Positions 52,904 through 62,620 of a stretch of DNA of 64,000 nucleotides are shown here, one piece after another (the first letter of the stretch is position 1; every line of letters starts with the position of its first letter). The DNA comes from Geobacteraceae bacterium (GTDB taxonomy: Bacteria > Desulfobacterota > Desulfuromonadia > Geobacterales > Geobacteraceae). The stretch lies in assembly GCA_029975275.1 (NCBI GenBank), contig JARKPN010000101.1:1-64000 (forward strand), written 5' to 3'. Below the pieces are notes generated by a model. That model made no database searches and was not told where the DNA came from. It saw only the letters and a list, made by a program, of their open reading frames with translations. The translations under genes and the position numbers were made by a program.

Positions 52904-53452
52904 TCAGGAGACAATCTCCGACTTGGTGAAGATCGACCTGAGCCAGTAGCCCGCTTGTTCGATGTTCTCCCGTCCCCCCTCTTCCCGGTCCACCAGGGTG
53001 ACGACGCCGAGGACCTTCATCCCCTCCTCTTCGGCCCTGCGGATGGCCTTGAGCGACGAGCCGCCGCTGGTGACCACGTCTTCCACGATGACCACACGCG
53101 CCCCTTCCCGCAGGTTTTTTCTCCCCTCCAGCCAGGCGCCGGTGCCGTGCCCCTTGGGCTCCTTGCGGATAATGAACGCCGGAATCGGCCGCCCGTCCAT
53201 ATGGCTGATGAGCGATACTGCAGTTGCTATGGGATCCGCGCCCAGGGTCAGGCCGCCGACCCCCTCTATTCCCTCCACGTCGGCCATGGTCTGAAAAAAG
53301 AGCCTCCCGGTCAGATAAGAGCCTTCCGGGTGCAGGGTGGTCTGTTTGCCGTCGAAATAAAAGTCGCTTTCCGCTCCGGAAGCGAGGACGACCTTCCGTC
53401 TTTCGTAGGATTTTTCAAGTATGATCTGTTTCAGTCTTTCACGGTCGGTCAT
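52904..53452 (-). CDS. pyrE: Orotate phosphoribosyltransferase
   Basis: Joins orotate and PRPP to give OMP. The 182-residue product has SYERRKVVLASGAESDFYFDGKQTTLHPEGSYL (the bacterial long-type start), GADPIATAVSLISH, FIIRKEPKGHGTG with catalytic lysines, and the PRPP loop RVVIVEDVVTSGGSSLKAI. The ATG at 53452 has AAGGAG 11 bases upstream; a GTG at 53464 overlapping the purF stop is the alternative. It is a pyrimidine gene inside a purine cluster, immediately downstream of purF. Confidence 0.95.
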   Translation of the reverse strand: MTDRERLKQIILEKSYERRKVVLASGAESDFYFDGKQTTLHPEGSYLTGRLFFQTMADVEGIEGVGGLTLGADPIATAVSLISHMDGRPIPAFIIRKEPKGHGTGAWLEGRKNLREGARVVIVEDVVTSGGSSLKAIRRAEEEGMKVLGVVTLVDREEGGRENIEQAGYWLRSIFTKSEIVS

Positions 53453-53460
53453 GCGGCGTT

Positions 53461-54870
53461 TCACTCCTTGTTGAACAGTCCGAGCTGCGCTTCCGGGGAG
53501 AGGATGGGAAATTCCACCGGGTAGTCTCCCGAGAAGCAGGCGCGGCAGTAGTCGGTGTTGTCGGTGCCGACTGCCGCGAGCATCCCCTGCTGGGAGATGT
53601 ACCCGAGCGAGTCGGCGGTGATGTATTTACGGATCTCCTCGATGGTGTGGGACGAGGAGATCAGCTCCTTGCGGGTCGGAGTGTCGATGCCGTAGTAGCA
53701 GGGGTAGTCGGTGGGGGGCGCTGAGATCAGGGCGTGCACCTCCTTGGCCCCTGCGCTCCTGATCATCTTGATGATCTTCCGGGAGGTGGTGCCGCGGACG
53801 ATGGAGTCGTCAACCACTATCACCCGCTTCCCCTTGATTATGTCGCGCACCGGATTGAGCTTTATCTTAACCCCGAAGTGGCGGATGGATTGCTGAGGCT
53901 CGATGAAGGTCCGCCCCACGTAGTGATTGCGCATCAGACCGAACTCGAAGCGAATGCCCGATTCCTGGGCGTACCCGAGGGCGGCCGGAACACCGGAATC
54001 GGGGACCGGGATGACGATGTCCGCGTCTATGGGATACTCGCGCGCCAACTGCCGACCCAGCTCCTTCCTCACCATGTATACGTTCTTGCCGAAGATGTAC
54101 GAATCCGGCCGGGCGAAGTAGATGAACTCGAAAATGCAGGGGGTCGGCCCCACCTTCTTGAACGGGAAAAAGGATTGAATCCCATCCTTGTCGATGGTAA
54201 TCACCTCGCCAGGCTCAATCTCCCTGATGAACTGGGCCTCGATCAGATCCAGGGCACAGCTTTCGGAAGCCACCACGTAGGCGTCGCCCCGCTTGCCGAG
54301 ACAGAGGGGCCTGAAGCCGTTGGGGTCCCTGACCGCCACCATCTGGGTCTCGGTGAGGAACAGCAGGCAATAGGCCCCCTCGACCCGTTCCAGGGCCTCG
54401 GTAATCCGGTCCAGCAGCGAGCTGGCCTTGGACATGGCCAGCAGATGCACGATGATCTCCGTATCCATGGTGGTCTGGAAGATGGAACCCCAAGCCTCCA
54501 GTTCGTCCTTGATCAGCTGGGCGTTGACGATGTTGCCGTTGTGGGCCACGGCGATGGAGCCCCGCGAGTAATCCACCATGATCGGCTGCACATTCTTCAG
54601 CACCGAGGAGCCGGTTGTGGAGTAGCGTACATGGCCGATGGCGGCCCCTCCGGGCAGGTTTTTGAAAATATCCTGGTTGCCGAACACATCGGCCACCAGT
54701 CCCATGCTCTTGTGGGAGTGGAGATAGGCGCCGTCGGAGGAGACGATGCCGCAGCTTTCCTGGCCCCGGTGCTGGAGTGCGTACAGCCCCAGGTAGGTGA
54801 GGTTGGCGGCTTCCGGATGGTTGAAAATCCCGAATATCCCGCACTCTTCTTCTGGTCGTGCAAAGTTCAT
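53461..54870 (-). CDS. purF: Amidophosphoribosyltransferase
   Basis: The first committed enzyme of purine synthesis: it makes phosphoribosylamine from PRPP and glutamine. The 469-residue product starts MNFARPEEE followed by CGIFGIF. Cys10 is therefore the N-terminal glutaminase nucleophile after removal of a nine-residue propeptide, as in Bacillus-type enzymes. [32 protein letters not shown] and DTEIIVHLL follow, then the PRTase part with [19 protein letters not shown]. Frame upstream of 54870 is open but not conserved. The Bacillus-like form often carries a 4Fe-4S cluster; the late cysteines ([17 protein letters not shown]) support that here. Confidence 0.96.
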   Translation of the reverse strand: MNFARPEEECGIFGIFNHPEAANLTYLGLYALQHRGQESCGIVSSDGAYLHSHKSMGLVADVFGNQDIFKNLPGGAAIGHVRYSTTGSSVLKNVQPIMVDYSRGSIAVAHNGNIVNAQLIKDELEAWGSIFQTTMDTEIIVHLLAMSKASSLLDRITEALERVEGAYCLLFLTETQMVAVRDPNGFRPLCLGKRGDAYVVASESCALDLIEAQFIREIEPGEVITIDKDGIQSFFPFKKVGPTPCIFEFIYFARPDSYIFGKNVYMVRKELGRQLAREYPIDADIVIPVPDSGVPAALGYAQESGIRFEFGLMRNHYVGRTFIEPQQSIRHFGVKIKLNPVRDIIKGKRVIVVDDSIVRGTTSRKIIKMIRSAGAKEVHALISAPPTDYPCYYGIDTPTRKELISSSHTIEEIRKYITADSLGYISQQGMLAAVGTDNTDYCRACFSGDYPVEFPILSPEAQLGLFNKE

Positions 54871-54908
54871 CGATACACCCGTTTCCTTTTGCTTCCCGGC
54901 CGTTTCCA

Positions 54909-55736
54909 TTAGGGGAGATTTCTCTTCACATATTCGGCCGCATTCCTGAAAAGGATCAGACCATCCCCCTCCTCCGGCAGCTCTTCCCTGGTCCAGCGGG
55001 GATGGTTGGTACGGTGCACAAAGGCCTCCGGGTGCGGCATGAGCCCCATGAGCCGGCCGGTCTGGTCGCACAGCCCGGCAATGGCGTTAAGCGAGCCGTT
55101 TGGATTCAGGGGAAAATCCATGGTGGGGGTACTGAAGGCGGCATCGGAATATTTCAGGACCGAGAGGTTCAGGTTTTCGATCCTCTCAAGCACCTCGGGC
55201 GAGTCGGTATAGAATTTCCCCTCGCCGTGGCGGATGGGGAGGTAGATCCCCTTCTCGATCCCACGGGTGAACACGGCCGGTGAATCAGGGTTACAGTGCA
55301 GGTAGACCCAGCGATCCTGGAACCTGCCGCAGTCGTTGAAGGTAAGCGTGGCCACCTGGTCCAGATAGCTGCCGCCGAAGGCGGGCAGCAGTCCCATCTT
55401 GACCATGAGCTGGAAGCCGTTGCAGACACCCAGGATGAGCTTGCCGTCAGCGATGAACCGGAGCAACTGGTCCACCAGGTGCTCGTTGCTCCCCGCTATC
55501 CTGGCGTGCTTCAGCCGGTTGGCCTGGGCCTTGGCGCTCCCCAGGTCGTCGCCGTCCAGGAATCCGCCGGTCAGGTTCAGGAAATGGAAGTCGTCCAGCC
55601 TGACCTCGCCATAGAGGATTTCGGAGATGTGGGCTATCTTCACCTCGTCGAAGCCTGCCAGGCGGCAGGCATGGGCCGCCTCCATCTCGCAGTTGGTCCC
55701 GTTGCCGGTTATCACTATCGCTTTTGCCAGCGCCAT
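54909..55736 (-). CDS. purQ: PurQ-type glutaminase subunit of FGAM synthase
   Basis: Supplies ammonia from glutamine to PurL. The 275-residue class I amidotransferase has [36 protein letters not shown], the nucleophile Cys105 in [19 protein letters not shown], and the His-Glu pair in [18 protein letters not shown]. The length and the NGTNCE start match the glutaminase domain of the large single-chain PurL more than the about 225-residue PurQ of the PurSQL complex. It starts one base after the purL stop and precedes purF by 38 bases. Confidence 0.92.
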   Translation of the reverse strand: MALAKAIVITGNGTNCEMEAAHACRLAGFDEVKIAHISEILYGEVRLDDFHFLNLTGGFLDGDDLGSAKAQANRLKHARIAGSNEHLVDQLLRFIADGKLILGVCNGFQLMVKMGLLPAFGGSYLDQVATLTFNDCGRFQDRWVYLHCNPDSPAVFTRGIEKGIYLPIRHGEGKFYTDSPEVLERIENLNLSVLKYSDAAFSTPTMDFPLNPNGSLNAIAGLCDQTGRLMGLMPHPEAFVHRTNHPRWTREELPEEGDGLILFRNAAEYVKRNLP

Positions 55737-55737
55737 G

Positions 55738-58728
55738 CTACAGCTCCCTCAGCGGGCTCTGCCACGCCTCTTTCAGCGTCGCCAGGTCACCGCTTATCAC
55801 CACCGACCCGTCAAGACCGGTTACCGTTAACGTCATTGCTTCCGTAACCACCCCGATGCTGGAGAAGCAGTTTCCGGACATCACCTCCTCGAACCGCTCC
55901 CTGTCTTCCGGTCGCACCGTCACCAGCAGACGGGAGGCGGACTCGGAGAACAGCAGCACCTCGTCCCTCCGGTCACAGGCAACGCCGGCGAACAGCACCC
56001 TCCCCAGGTCCGCCTCGATGCCGAAGCCTCCGGCAAAGGCGGCCTCGGCCAGGGCCACGGCCAGTCCGCCGTCCGACAGGTCGTGACAGGAGGCCACCAG
56101 TCCCTGATCCACCGCCCCGTGGTAGGCGCGGTAACGTTTCAGCGACGTGGCGGCATCGACCCGGGGCACCCGGTTGCCGGTAAAGCCCCTGGCCGCATAG
56201 TATTCCGAGCCGCCCAGTTCGAAGGAGGTCTTTCCCAGAAGGTAGACGATGTCGCCCGGCCTTTTCACGTCCATGGTCACCGCCTTGCGCACGTCCTCCA
56301 TCTTGCCGATGACCGAGAAGAGCACGGTCGGCGGGATGGATATCTTGGTGACACCATCGAAGTAGTCGTTCTTCATGGAGTCCTTGCCCGAAATGAGCGG
56401 AATACCGAAGGCCACGCAGTAGTCGAACAGGGCCTTGTTGGCGCGCACCAGCTGGGCGGTCTTGTACTCCCCGTCCGGGGTCTTGTCGGACTGGACCGGA
56501 TCGCACCAGCAGAAGTTGTCCAGGCCCGCCACCAGGTCCGGGGAGCCGCCCACGGCCACGTAGCCGCGCAGCCCCTCGTCGATGGCGTTGGCCATCATGT
56601 GGTAGGTGTCGATGTCGCTGTAGCGTGGACAGATGCCGTGGGACACCACCACCCCCTCGAAGGATTCCAGCACCGGACGGACGACCGCCGCGTCGGAGGG
56701 GCCGTCGTTGGTCACGCCGGTGAACGGCTTCACCACGCTTCCACCCTGGACTTCGTGATCGTAGCGGCGGACCACCGACTCCTTGGAGCAGACATTCAGG
56801 GACGAGAGGAGGTCGAGCAGATCCCCGGTGTAGTCCTTTTTCTCCACCGGTCGGGGTTCGGGGTGCTTCTTCACCTCCCAGACGCCGCGAAGCCGCATGG
56901 GGGGAAGCCCCTCGTGGAGGAAGTGGATGGGAAGATAGGCAACGGTCCGGTCACCGTGGAGGATGTGGAAAAAGCCGGAATCGGTGAACTCGCCGAGCAC
57001 CGTGGCCTCGACCCCCATCTTCTCCGCCATGGACAGGAACTCGTCGATCTTCGCGGGAGGCACGGCCAGGCTCATCCGTTCCTGGGCCTCGGAGATCAGG
57101 ATCTCCCACGGCGCCAGGCCGGAGTACTTGAGCGGCGCCTTTGCCAGGTCCAGACGGCAGCCGCCGCACACTTGGGACATCTCGCCCACCGAGGAAGAGA
57201 GCCCGCCGGCGCCGTTGTCTGTAATGAAGTTGTACAGCCCCTTGTCCCTGGCCCGGATCAGGAAATCGGTCATCCGCTTCTGGGTTATGGGGTCGCCGAT
57301 CTGGACCGCCGATACCGGCGAGGACTCGGAGAGCTCCTCGGAGGAGAAGGTGGCGCCGTGGATCCCGTCCTTGCCGATCCTCCCGCCGGTCATCACTATC
57401 AGGTCACCGGGGTCGATGCTCTTAACGTGGGACGGCTCGCCGTTGATGACGGCAGGCATGATGCCGGCAGTGCCGCAGAACACCAAGGGCTTGCCGGCAA
57501 ACCGGTCGTCGAACACCAGGGAGCCGTTCACGGTCGGGATGCCGCTCTTGTTCCCTCCGTGCTCCACGCCCTCGACCACCCCTTCGTAGATACGGCGGGG
57601 ATGGAGCAGCCGGGCCGGGAGGGGCTTTTCGTAAAACGGGGAGGCGAAGCAGAACACGTCGGTGTTGAAGATGAGCCGCGCCCCCTTGCCGGTACCGAAG
57701 GGGTCCCGGTTGACCCCCACGATGCCGGTCAGGGCGCCGCCGTACGGGTCCAGGGCGCTGGGGGAGTTGTGGGTCTCCACCTTGAACACCAGAGACCAGT
57801 CGTCGTTGAAGCGGATGACGCCGGCGTTGTCCTTGAACACCGACAGGCAGTAGTCCCGTTCGCCCAACTCCTCGCGCACCTTTTTGGTGGCGCCCTGGAT
57901 GAAGGTCTTGAACAGCGACCGGATCTCCTCGCTGTTGCCGTTTTCATCCAGGTATTCGATATGGGCGGAAAAGATCTTGTGCTTACAGTGCTCCGACCAG
58001 GTCTGGGCCAGTGCCTCCAGCTCCACATCGGTCGGGTTTCCGCTGAGGCCCAGGGCCTTTCGCTGCTCGACCACATCGGGCCTTTGGTAGTATCCCTGAA
58101 TGATTTTCATCTCCTCCAGGGTGAGGGCAAGCACGCCGTCCCGGCTGATGGCCATGAGCACGTCGTCGGAGACATTCAGGTCAATCTCCCGCACTTCCAC
58201 CCGGGACTCCACCGCCACCTTCGGTATCCCGAGCGGCTTGGCGCCGCCAGCCGCGAACGTGGCGTAATCGGTTATCTGGTAGCGCTGGATCAGGGTGTTG
58301 CACAGGAGTCCCGTTGCGATTTTCTCCACCTCGGAACGTTCCAGATCACCTTTCAGGAGGTACTGGACCGAGGTGTAGACCCCCTCCCCCGGGCCAAAGC
58401 GGCGGCCGGTGACGTACTCTATGGCCTCCCGTGCGGTGCGGCCCACGTTGTCGGTGACGCCGGGCCGGAATCCCACCTCCACCAGGAAGTCGAAATCCGA
58501 CGCCGAGGGGCTATCGATGGAATACTTCTGGATAACGCGATCGCACAACGGTTCCGAGGCGACGGTTTCGAGCTCGTCGGCGCTCAACTCCGCATCGATG
58601 GAATAGACGTCCATGGTCCGAACGCTCGTTACAGAGAGGTGAAGAAAGTGCTCGATCTCCCTCCGGATCCGCTCGCCGCGGGCGTCACGGACCAGTTCCT
58701 TCAGGCTGACTTCGATTCTGTGGGCCAT
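55738..58728 (-). CDS. purL: FGAM synthase with PurS-like repeats fused to PurL
   Basis: Converts FGAR to FGAM with ATP and ammonia from PurQ. The 996-residue chain is intermediate in size. Residues 1-72 and about 76-155 are two PurS-like repeats (VSLKELVRDARG ending VIQKYSID, and VGFRPGVTDNVG ending LIQRYQI). They replace the separate PurS dimer and correspond to the N-terminal domain of large PurL. From about 200 come the two AIRS-like halves: LAQTWSEHCKHKIF, VFKVETHNSPSALDPYGGALTGIVGVNRD, FITDNGAGGLSSSVGEMSQ, DGPSDAAVVRP, GLVASCHDLSDGGLAVALAEAAF. No glutaminase domain is present. An MscS gene ends directly upstream, its TAA abutting the purL ATG. Confidence 0.94.
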   Translation of the reverse strand: MAHRIEVSLKELVRDARGERIRREIEHFLHLSVTSVRTMDVYSIDAELSADELETVASEPLCDRVIQKYSIDSPSASDFDFLVEVGFRPGVTDNVGRTAREAIEYVTGRRFGPGEGVYTSVQYLLKGDLERSEVEKIATGLLCNTLIQRYQITDYATFAAGGAKPLGIPKVAVESRVEVREIDLNVSDDVLMAISRDGVLALTLEEMKIIQGYYQRPDVVEQRKALGLSGNPTDVELEALAQTWSEHCKHKIFSAHIEYLDENGNSEEIRSLFKTFIQGATKKVREELGERDYCLSVFKDNAGVIRFNDDWSLVFKVETHNSPSALDPYGGALTGIVGVNRDPFGTGKGARLIFNTDVFCFASPFYEKPLPARLLHPRRIYEGVVEGVEHGGNKSGIPTVNGSLVFDDRFAGKPLVFCGTAGIMPAVINGEPSHVKSIDPGDLIVMTGGRIGKDGIHGATFSSEELSESSPVSAVQIGDPITQKRMTDFLIRARDKGLYNFITDNGAGGLSSSVGEMSQVCGGCRLDLAKAPLKYSGLAPWEILISEAQERMSLAVPPAKIDEFLSMAEKMGVEATVLGEFTDSGFFHILHGDRTVAYLPIHFLHEGLPPMRLRGVWEVKKHPEPRPVEKKDYTGDLLDLLSSLNVCSKESVVRRYDHEVQGGSVVKPFTGVTNDGPSDAAVVRPVLESFEGVVVSHGICPRYSDIDTYHMMANAIDEGLRGYVAVGGSPDLVAGLDNFCWCDPVQSDKTPDGEYKTAQLVRANKALFDYCVAFGIPLISGKDSMKNDYFDGVTKISIPPTVLFSVIGKMEDVRKAVTMDVKRPGDIVYLLGKTSFELGGSEYYAARGFTGNRVPRVDAATSLKRYRAYHGAVDQGLVASCHDLSDGGLAVALAEAAFAGGFGIEADLGRVLFAGVACDRRDEVLLFSESASRLLVTVRPEDRERFEEVMSGNCFSSIGVVTEAMTLTVTGLDGSVVISGDLATLKEAWQSPLREL

Positions 58729-59814
58729 TTAATGTGTTTCCCTTTCCAGTAGTACCTTCCTGGTGGGGTACGGTATTTGGATGCCGCTTGCGGCAAAGGT
58801 GACCAGGATCGCGCTGTTGATACGATCCATGACCTTGGAGAGTTTTGCGTAGTCCGAAACCCAGAACAACAGCGTCATGTTGAGGGCGTTATCCCCGAAC
58901 GAAAGGAAAAACGCCTCGGGAGGGGGGGTCCGGAGGATGTCCGGGTCATCCATGGCGATATCCACCATGATCTTCCTGACCTGGTCCACGTCGGAGCCGT
59001 AGTTGACCCCGACGGCGATGCGCCCCTGGGACTTCAGGTCAGGCAATGTCATGTTGAGGACCGTGCTGTTGCACAGCTCCGAGTTCGGGATGATAAGCAG
59101 GGTGTTGTCGGGGGTCCGTATCTTGGTGCTGCGCAGTCCTATGTCGACCACATCCCCGGATTTCCCGGTGGTGAGCTCGATCCGGTCACCGATGCGGAAC
59201 GGCCGGTCGATCATCAGGGTGAAGCCGGAGATCATGTTGGCCAGGGTGTCCTTGGCGGCCAGACCGATGGCGAGGGAGCCGATACCCATGGCGGTCACCA
59301 GGGAGAGGACATCATACCGGAAGTGTCGCAGGGTTACAATCAGCGCGGCACAGGTCAGGAAGACGGTGAAGACCTTCCTGACCAGCGGAAAAATCTGCGC
59401 CTCGATCCCGGAACCGGTCCGCTCCCCCACCCTTCTCGCGTACCAGCCGAGGAATTCGTCGGTCATCCGGTAGCCGATATTCGTTAAAACGGCCACGTTC
59501 GCCACGAACACCGCCCCCGCGACAAACAGATGGACTCGCTCCGGAAGCGCCAGGGAACGCAGCGCAAGATAGAGACCGGCAAGGATCACCAGGATCTCGA
59601 CCGGCGGAGCCACCCTCACCAGCATGCGATCGTCCAGGCCGGTGCGCGTCAGCTTGGTGATCCTGGGCGCCACGTGGGCCAGAAAATAGCGCACAACGCG
59701 GGAAAGCCCCCAGAATGCAGCCAGTATCAGCAGCGCCAGGACCAGATCCTTACCCCAGGTGACAAACGTGTCGCTGTCCAGCCCGATCCGGAACAGGTCC
59801 CGGATGCTATCCAC
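58729..59814 (-). CDS. MscS-family mechanosensitive channel
   Basis: A 361-residue inner-membrane protein. About four or five hydrophobic helices come first, then the pore-lining TM3 (YDVLSLVTAMGIGSLAIGLAAKDTLANMISGFTLMIDRPFRIGDRI) with the small-residue repeat of MscS, a beta domain (IRTPDNTLLIIPNSELCNSTVLNMT) and a C-terminal alpha/beta domain. It would open on hypo-osmotic shock. The GTG at 59814 overlaps the purB stop by eight bases with AAAGAG six bases upstream; an ATG at 59844 lacks a ribosome-binding site. Its stop abuts the purL ATG, so it is locked into the purine operon between purB and purL. Confidence 0.9.
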   Translation of the reverse strand: MDSIRDLFRIGLDSDTFVTWGKDLVLALLILAAFWGLSRVVRYFLAHVAPRITKLTRTGLDDRMLVRVAPPVEILVILAGLYLALRSLALPERVHLFVAGAVFVANVAVLTNIGYRMTDEFLGWYARRVGERTGSGIEAQIFPLVRKVFTVFLTCAALIVTLRHFRYDVLSLVTAMGIGSLAIGLAAKDTLANMISGFTLMIDRPFRIGDRIELTTGKSGDVVDIGLRSTKIRTPDNTLLIIPNSELCNSTVLNMTLPDLKSQGRIAVGVNYGSDVDQVRKIMVDIAMDDPDILRTPPPEAFFLSFGDNALNMTLLFWVSDYAKLSKVMDRINSAILVTFAASGIQIPYPTRKVLLERETH

Positions 59815-61102
59815 CGAAAACTCTTTTAAAAATGGTGTCCACATGTTTGAAATGGTAGGAGAGATCGAACGCGGCGTCGATTTCAGCGCTGGAGAGGTAA
59901 GACCGTACCTCGGGATCGGCCAGCAGTTCCTCACGGAAATCCCTGCCCTGTTCCCAGACCTTCATGGCGTTCCGCTGGACCAGGGTATAGGCGTTTTCTC
60001 TGGACGCCCCCTTGCCGGCCAGCTCCAGCAGGACCCGCTGGGAGAAGACAAGGCCGCGCATCAGGTTGAGGTTTCTCATCATATTCTCCGGGTAGACCAC
60101 CAGGTCGGCGATCAGCCCGGTGCAGCGGTGGAGCATGAAATCCATCAGTATGGTGGCGTCCGGGGCGATGACCCGCTCCACCGATGAGTGGGAGATGTCC
60201 CGCTCGTGCCAGAGAGGGATGTTTTCCTGGGCCGAGACCGAATAGCCCCTGATGAGCCGGGCCAGGCCGGAAAGATTCTCGGAGAGGACCGGGTTCCGCT
60301 TGTGGGGCATGGCCGAGGAGCCCTTCTGTCCCTTGCTGAAAAACTCCTCCACCTCCAGGACCTCGGTCCGCTGCAGGTGGCGGATTTCGACGGCGAACTT
60401 TTCGATGGATGAGGCGATGATTGCCAGGGTGGAAAAAAACTCGGCGTGGCGGTCGCGCTGCACGATCTGGGTCGAGCAGGGGGCGGGCTTCAGCCCCGCC
60501 TTGGCGCAGACGTATTCCTCGACCTTGGGGTCGATGTTGGCGAAGGTGCCGACCGCGCCGGAGATCTTGCCGTAGGATATGGTCTCCACCGCGGCCTCCA
60601 TGCGCCGCAGGTTGCGCCGCATCTCGTCGTACCAGAGCGCCATCTTGATGCCGAAGGTAACAGGTTCGGCGTGGATGCCGTGGGAGCGGCCGATCATGGC
60701 CGTGTCCTTGTGTTCGCAGGCCTTCTTCCGGAGCGCCTCCATGAGCCGGTTCATCCCCTCGATGATGAGCAGCCCGCTCTCGCGCAGCAGCATGGCCAGA
60801 GAGGTATCGAGCACGTCCGACGAGGTCATCCCCACGTGGAGGAAGCGGGAGTCGTCACCGATGTAGTCGGCCACCGAGGTCAGGAAGGCGATGACGTCAT
60901 GCTTGACGACCTTTTCGATTTCGTCAATCCTGGCCGTGTCGAAGTTCGCGCGCTCCCTGATGCGCTGGAAGGCCTCGCGGGGGATGTTCCCCATCTCGGC
61001 ATGGGCCTCGCATGCCAGCAGTTCTATCTCAAGCCACTTCCGGTAACGGTTCTCGGCGCTCCAGACGGCTGTCATCTCCGGACGACTGTAACGTTCTATC
61101 AT
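59807..61102 (-). CDS. purB: Adenylosuccinate lyase
   Basis: Cleaves SAICAR and adenylosuccinate, releasing fumarate, in purine synthesis. The 431-residue product has MIERYSRPEMTAVWSAENRYRKWLEIE at the start, FLHVGMTSSDVLDTSLA, MIGRSHGIHAEPVTFG with the catalytic histidine, and the superfamily signature KGSSAMPHKRNPVLSENL with the catalytic serine loop. The ATG at 61102 is the family start; longer reading to 61186 runs into a palindromic repeat. It is the first gene of the purB-mscS-purL-purQ-purF-pyrE run. Confidence 0.96.
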   Translation of the reverse strand: MIERYSRPEMTAVWSAENRYRKWLEIELLACEAHAEMGNIPREAFQRIRERANFDTARIDEIEKVVKHDVIAFLTSVADYIGDDSRFLHVGMTSSDVLDTSLAMLLRESGLLIIEGMNRLMEALRKKACEHKDTAMIGRSHGIHAEPVTFGIKMALWYDEMRRNLRRMEAAVETISYGKISGAVGTFANIDPKVEEYVCAKAGLKPAPCSTQIVQRDRHAEFFSTLAIIASSIEKFAVEIRHLQRTEVLEVEEFFSKGQKGSSAMPHKRNPVLSENLSGLARLIRGYSVSAQENIPLWHERDISHSSVERVIAPDATILMDFMLHRCTGLIADLVVYPENMMRNLNLMRGLVFSQRVLLELAGKGASRENAYTLVQRNAMKVWEQGRDFREELLADPEVRSYLSSAEIDAAFDLSYHFKHVDTIFKRVFGG

Positions 61103-61158
61103 ATTTAGATGGTACCTCGTTGATTTTAATAATTGCAGATCAGGTTCAGTCTTCCGCT

Positions 61159-61262
61159 CCCCCTCATCCGCCCCTGCGGGGCCCATTCTCCCTCATGGAG
61201 AAGGGGAAAAACCATACCCGCTCCATGAGGGAGAGGGTGACGCAATGCGCCGAGTGAGGGGG
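61159..61262. repeat. Palindromic intergenic repeat element
   Basis: About 104 bases between purB and the WalJ-like gene. The ends pair (CCCCCTCA 61159-61166, TGAGGGGG 61255-61262), and inside them is a perfect 14-base inverted repeat (TCTCCCTCATGGAG 61187-61200, CTCCATGAGGGAGA 61221-61234). A smaller GCCCC/GGGGC hairpin is near 61170-61182. This form is typical of dispersed intergenic repeat families or of a small non-autonomous element. Confidence 0.7.
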
Positions 61263-61291
61263 AATACGTCCTTACTGCTTGCCGTCGTCAC

Positions 61292-62062
61292 TTACCGCTG
61301 AAAAACCTCGCTGACCCGCTGCTGCATCCCGACCACGACCTGCGGGGCGCAGACGCTGCTCCCGGCCAGAGGCTTCCTGAAGGCCTCCAAAACAGCCTCC
61401 GGGTGGTTGTTGACCTCGGAGAGGTGAGCCAGAAAGACCATCTCCAGATCCGGTCCCATGACCTCCGCGAGCAGCCCGGCCGATTCCGAATTGGAGAGAT
61501 GGCCATGGCGGGATTTGATCCTCTGCTTAAGGTACCATGGATAGGGACCATTCACCAGCATCTCCTCGTCGTGGTTCGACTCCAGGACCAGTGCCCGGCA
61601 CCCCTTCAGTTTTTCCTTGACCAGCCGCGTTGCCAGTCCCAGGTCGGTCGCAACTCCAATCCTGCCGTCGCGGCTCTCGATCACCAGTCCCACCGGATCG
61701 GCCGAATCGTGCGTAATGGGAAACGGGTCGATCAGGATGTCCCTGAACTCGAAGGAGCAACCGGACTCGAACTCGACCAGCCGCGCTGCCCGGAAATGTC
61801 CGGCTGTCTCCCGGCTGGTGGGATAGCTGATCAACACCGGTAAATCGAATTTCCTTGCAAGGGCTCCGGCGCCGCGAATATGATCAGTGTGCTCGTGGCT
61901 GATGACGATGCCGTCAATCTCTGCCGCGGCAACCTCGATGGCCGAGAGCCTGGCGACGATTTCACGGGCCGAGAGTCCTGCGTCGACCAGGAGTTTCGTC
62001 CCGCCTGCCTCGATAAACAGGGAATTTCCCTTGCTCCCGCTGGCCAGCAGACAGACCCGCAA
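61292..62062 (-). CDS. Metallo-beta-lactamase-fold hydrolase, WalJ/YycJ-like
   Basis: A 256-residue hydrolase. It starts LRVCLLASGSKGNSLFIEAGGTKLLVDAGLSAREI, the WalJ/YycJ opening, and has the metal motif HXHXDH in VISHEHTDHIRGAGAL, then ITHDSADPVGLVIESRDGRIGVATDLG, LESNHDEEML, RIKSRHGHLSN and LAHLSEVNN. The family has exonuclease activity in some bacteria and is linked to cell-wall or DNA metabolism. The TTG at 62062 is chosen over an ATG at 62170 because AAGGAGG lies five bases upstream and the product then begins exactly at the conserved strand. Confidence 0.9.
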   Translation of the reverse strand: MRVCLLASGSKGNSLFIEAGGTKLLVDAGLSAREIVARLSAIEVAAAEIDGIVISHEHTDHIRGAGALARKFDLPVLISYPTSRETAGHFRAARLVEFESGCSFEFRDILIDPFPITHDSADPVGLVIESRDGRIGVATDLGLATRLVKEKLKGCRALVLESNHDEEMLVNGPYPWYLKQRIKSRHGHLSNSESAGLLAEVMGPDLEMVFLAHLSEVNNHPEAVLEAFRKPLAGSSVCAPQVVVGMQQRVSEVFQR

Positions 62063-62620
62063 CCGTTCCTCCTTGGAAAAAGGCAATAAAAAGCCGGTAC
62101 GAGAGAGCCATCCCTGTTCCGGTAAAGAAAGTTTCCGTTCCCGCACTCGCCTGAAATCCCCTTCAACCAAAGGGTGATATTCAAACTATTCATTTTATAC
62201 ATAAATCAGGGTCCGGATTCAAGTTGAAACTTGTTGCCACATCCGAATAAATCCCAGCACATGAAATCATCCCCCCTTTTCCCTGCTCCAGCGCAAAGCC
62301 GCGCCCACTGCGGAGAAACAGTGGTAATCTCGCTGTAATCCTTCCATAAAAAGGTTGACGGAAGTCTGTCAGCTTGTATAGTATTTCATGTTTTGCTCCG
62401 GCGGGGCAGCTTTTTCCCACCAGAACCCGTTACGCTTTCGTGCCTCCGCCTGAGCGGAACGCCCCGGTTTCAGCATTCCGGTGTGATGAGGCCGCCCAAT
62501 CAGGTTCATGCGGCATATCAACAGACACGTTACCACGTCGGCCACCTTGAACCGCACGTATTGTGCCGCTCGGCGTCCAGGCGTCGATGATTCCGGTACC
62601 ACTAATCAGGAGGGGATTCC
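62063..62620. other. Divergent spacer between the WalJ-like gene and gap
   Basis: About 560 bases. It contains the ribosome-binding site of the WalJ-like gene at its left edge, a clear gap promoter at 62355-62382, and a leader of about 230 bases ending in AGGAGGGG before the gap ATG. Open frames on the minus strand at 62190-62602 have no domain-like content. I recognise no riboswitch. Confidence 0.45.
62355..62382 (+). promoter_or_regulatory. Putative sigma-70 promoter of gap-pgk
   Basis: TTGACG at 62355-62360, 16 bases, then TATAGT at 62377-62382, matching the consensus at five of six positions each. The transcript would have a leader of about 230 bases. Confidence 0.6.

Noticed and set aside
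56083-58752. Long plus-strand open frame (889 codons) opposite purL
   Set aside because: Antisense shadow of purL with His/Gly/Val-rich, unfamilylike composition.
62190-62602. Two minus-strand frames of 76-77 codons before gap
   Set aside because: They cover the gap promoter and leader, lack ribosome-binding sites and show no domain-like sequence.
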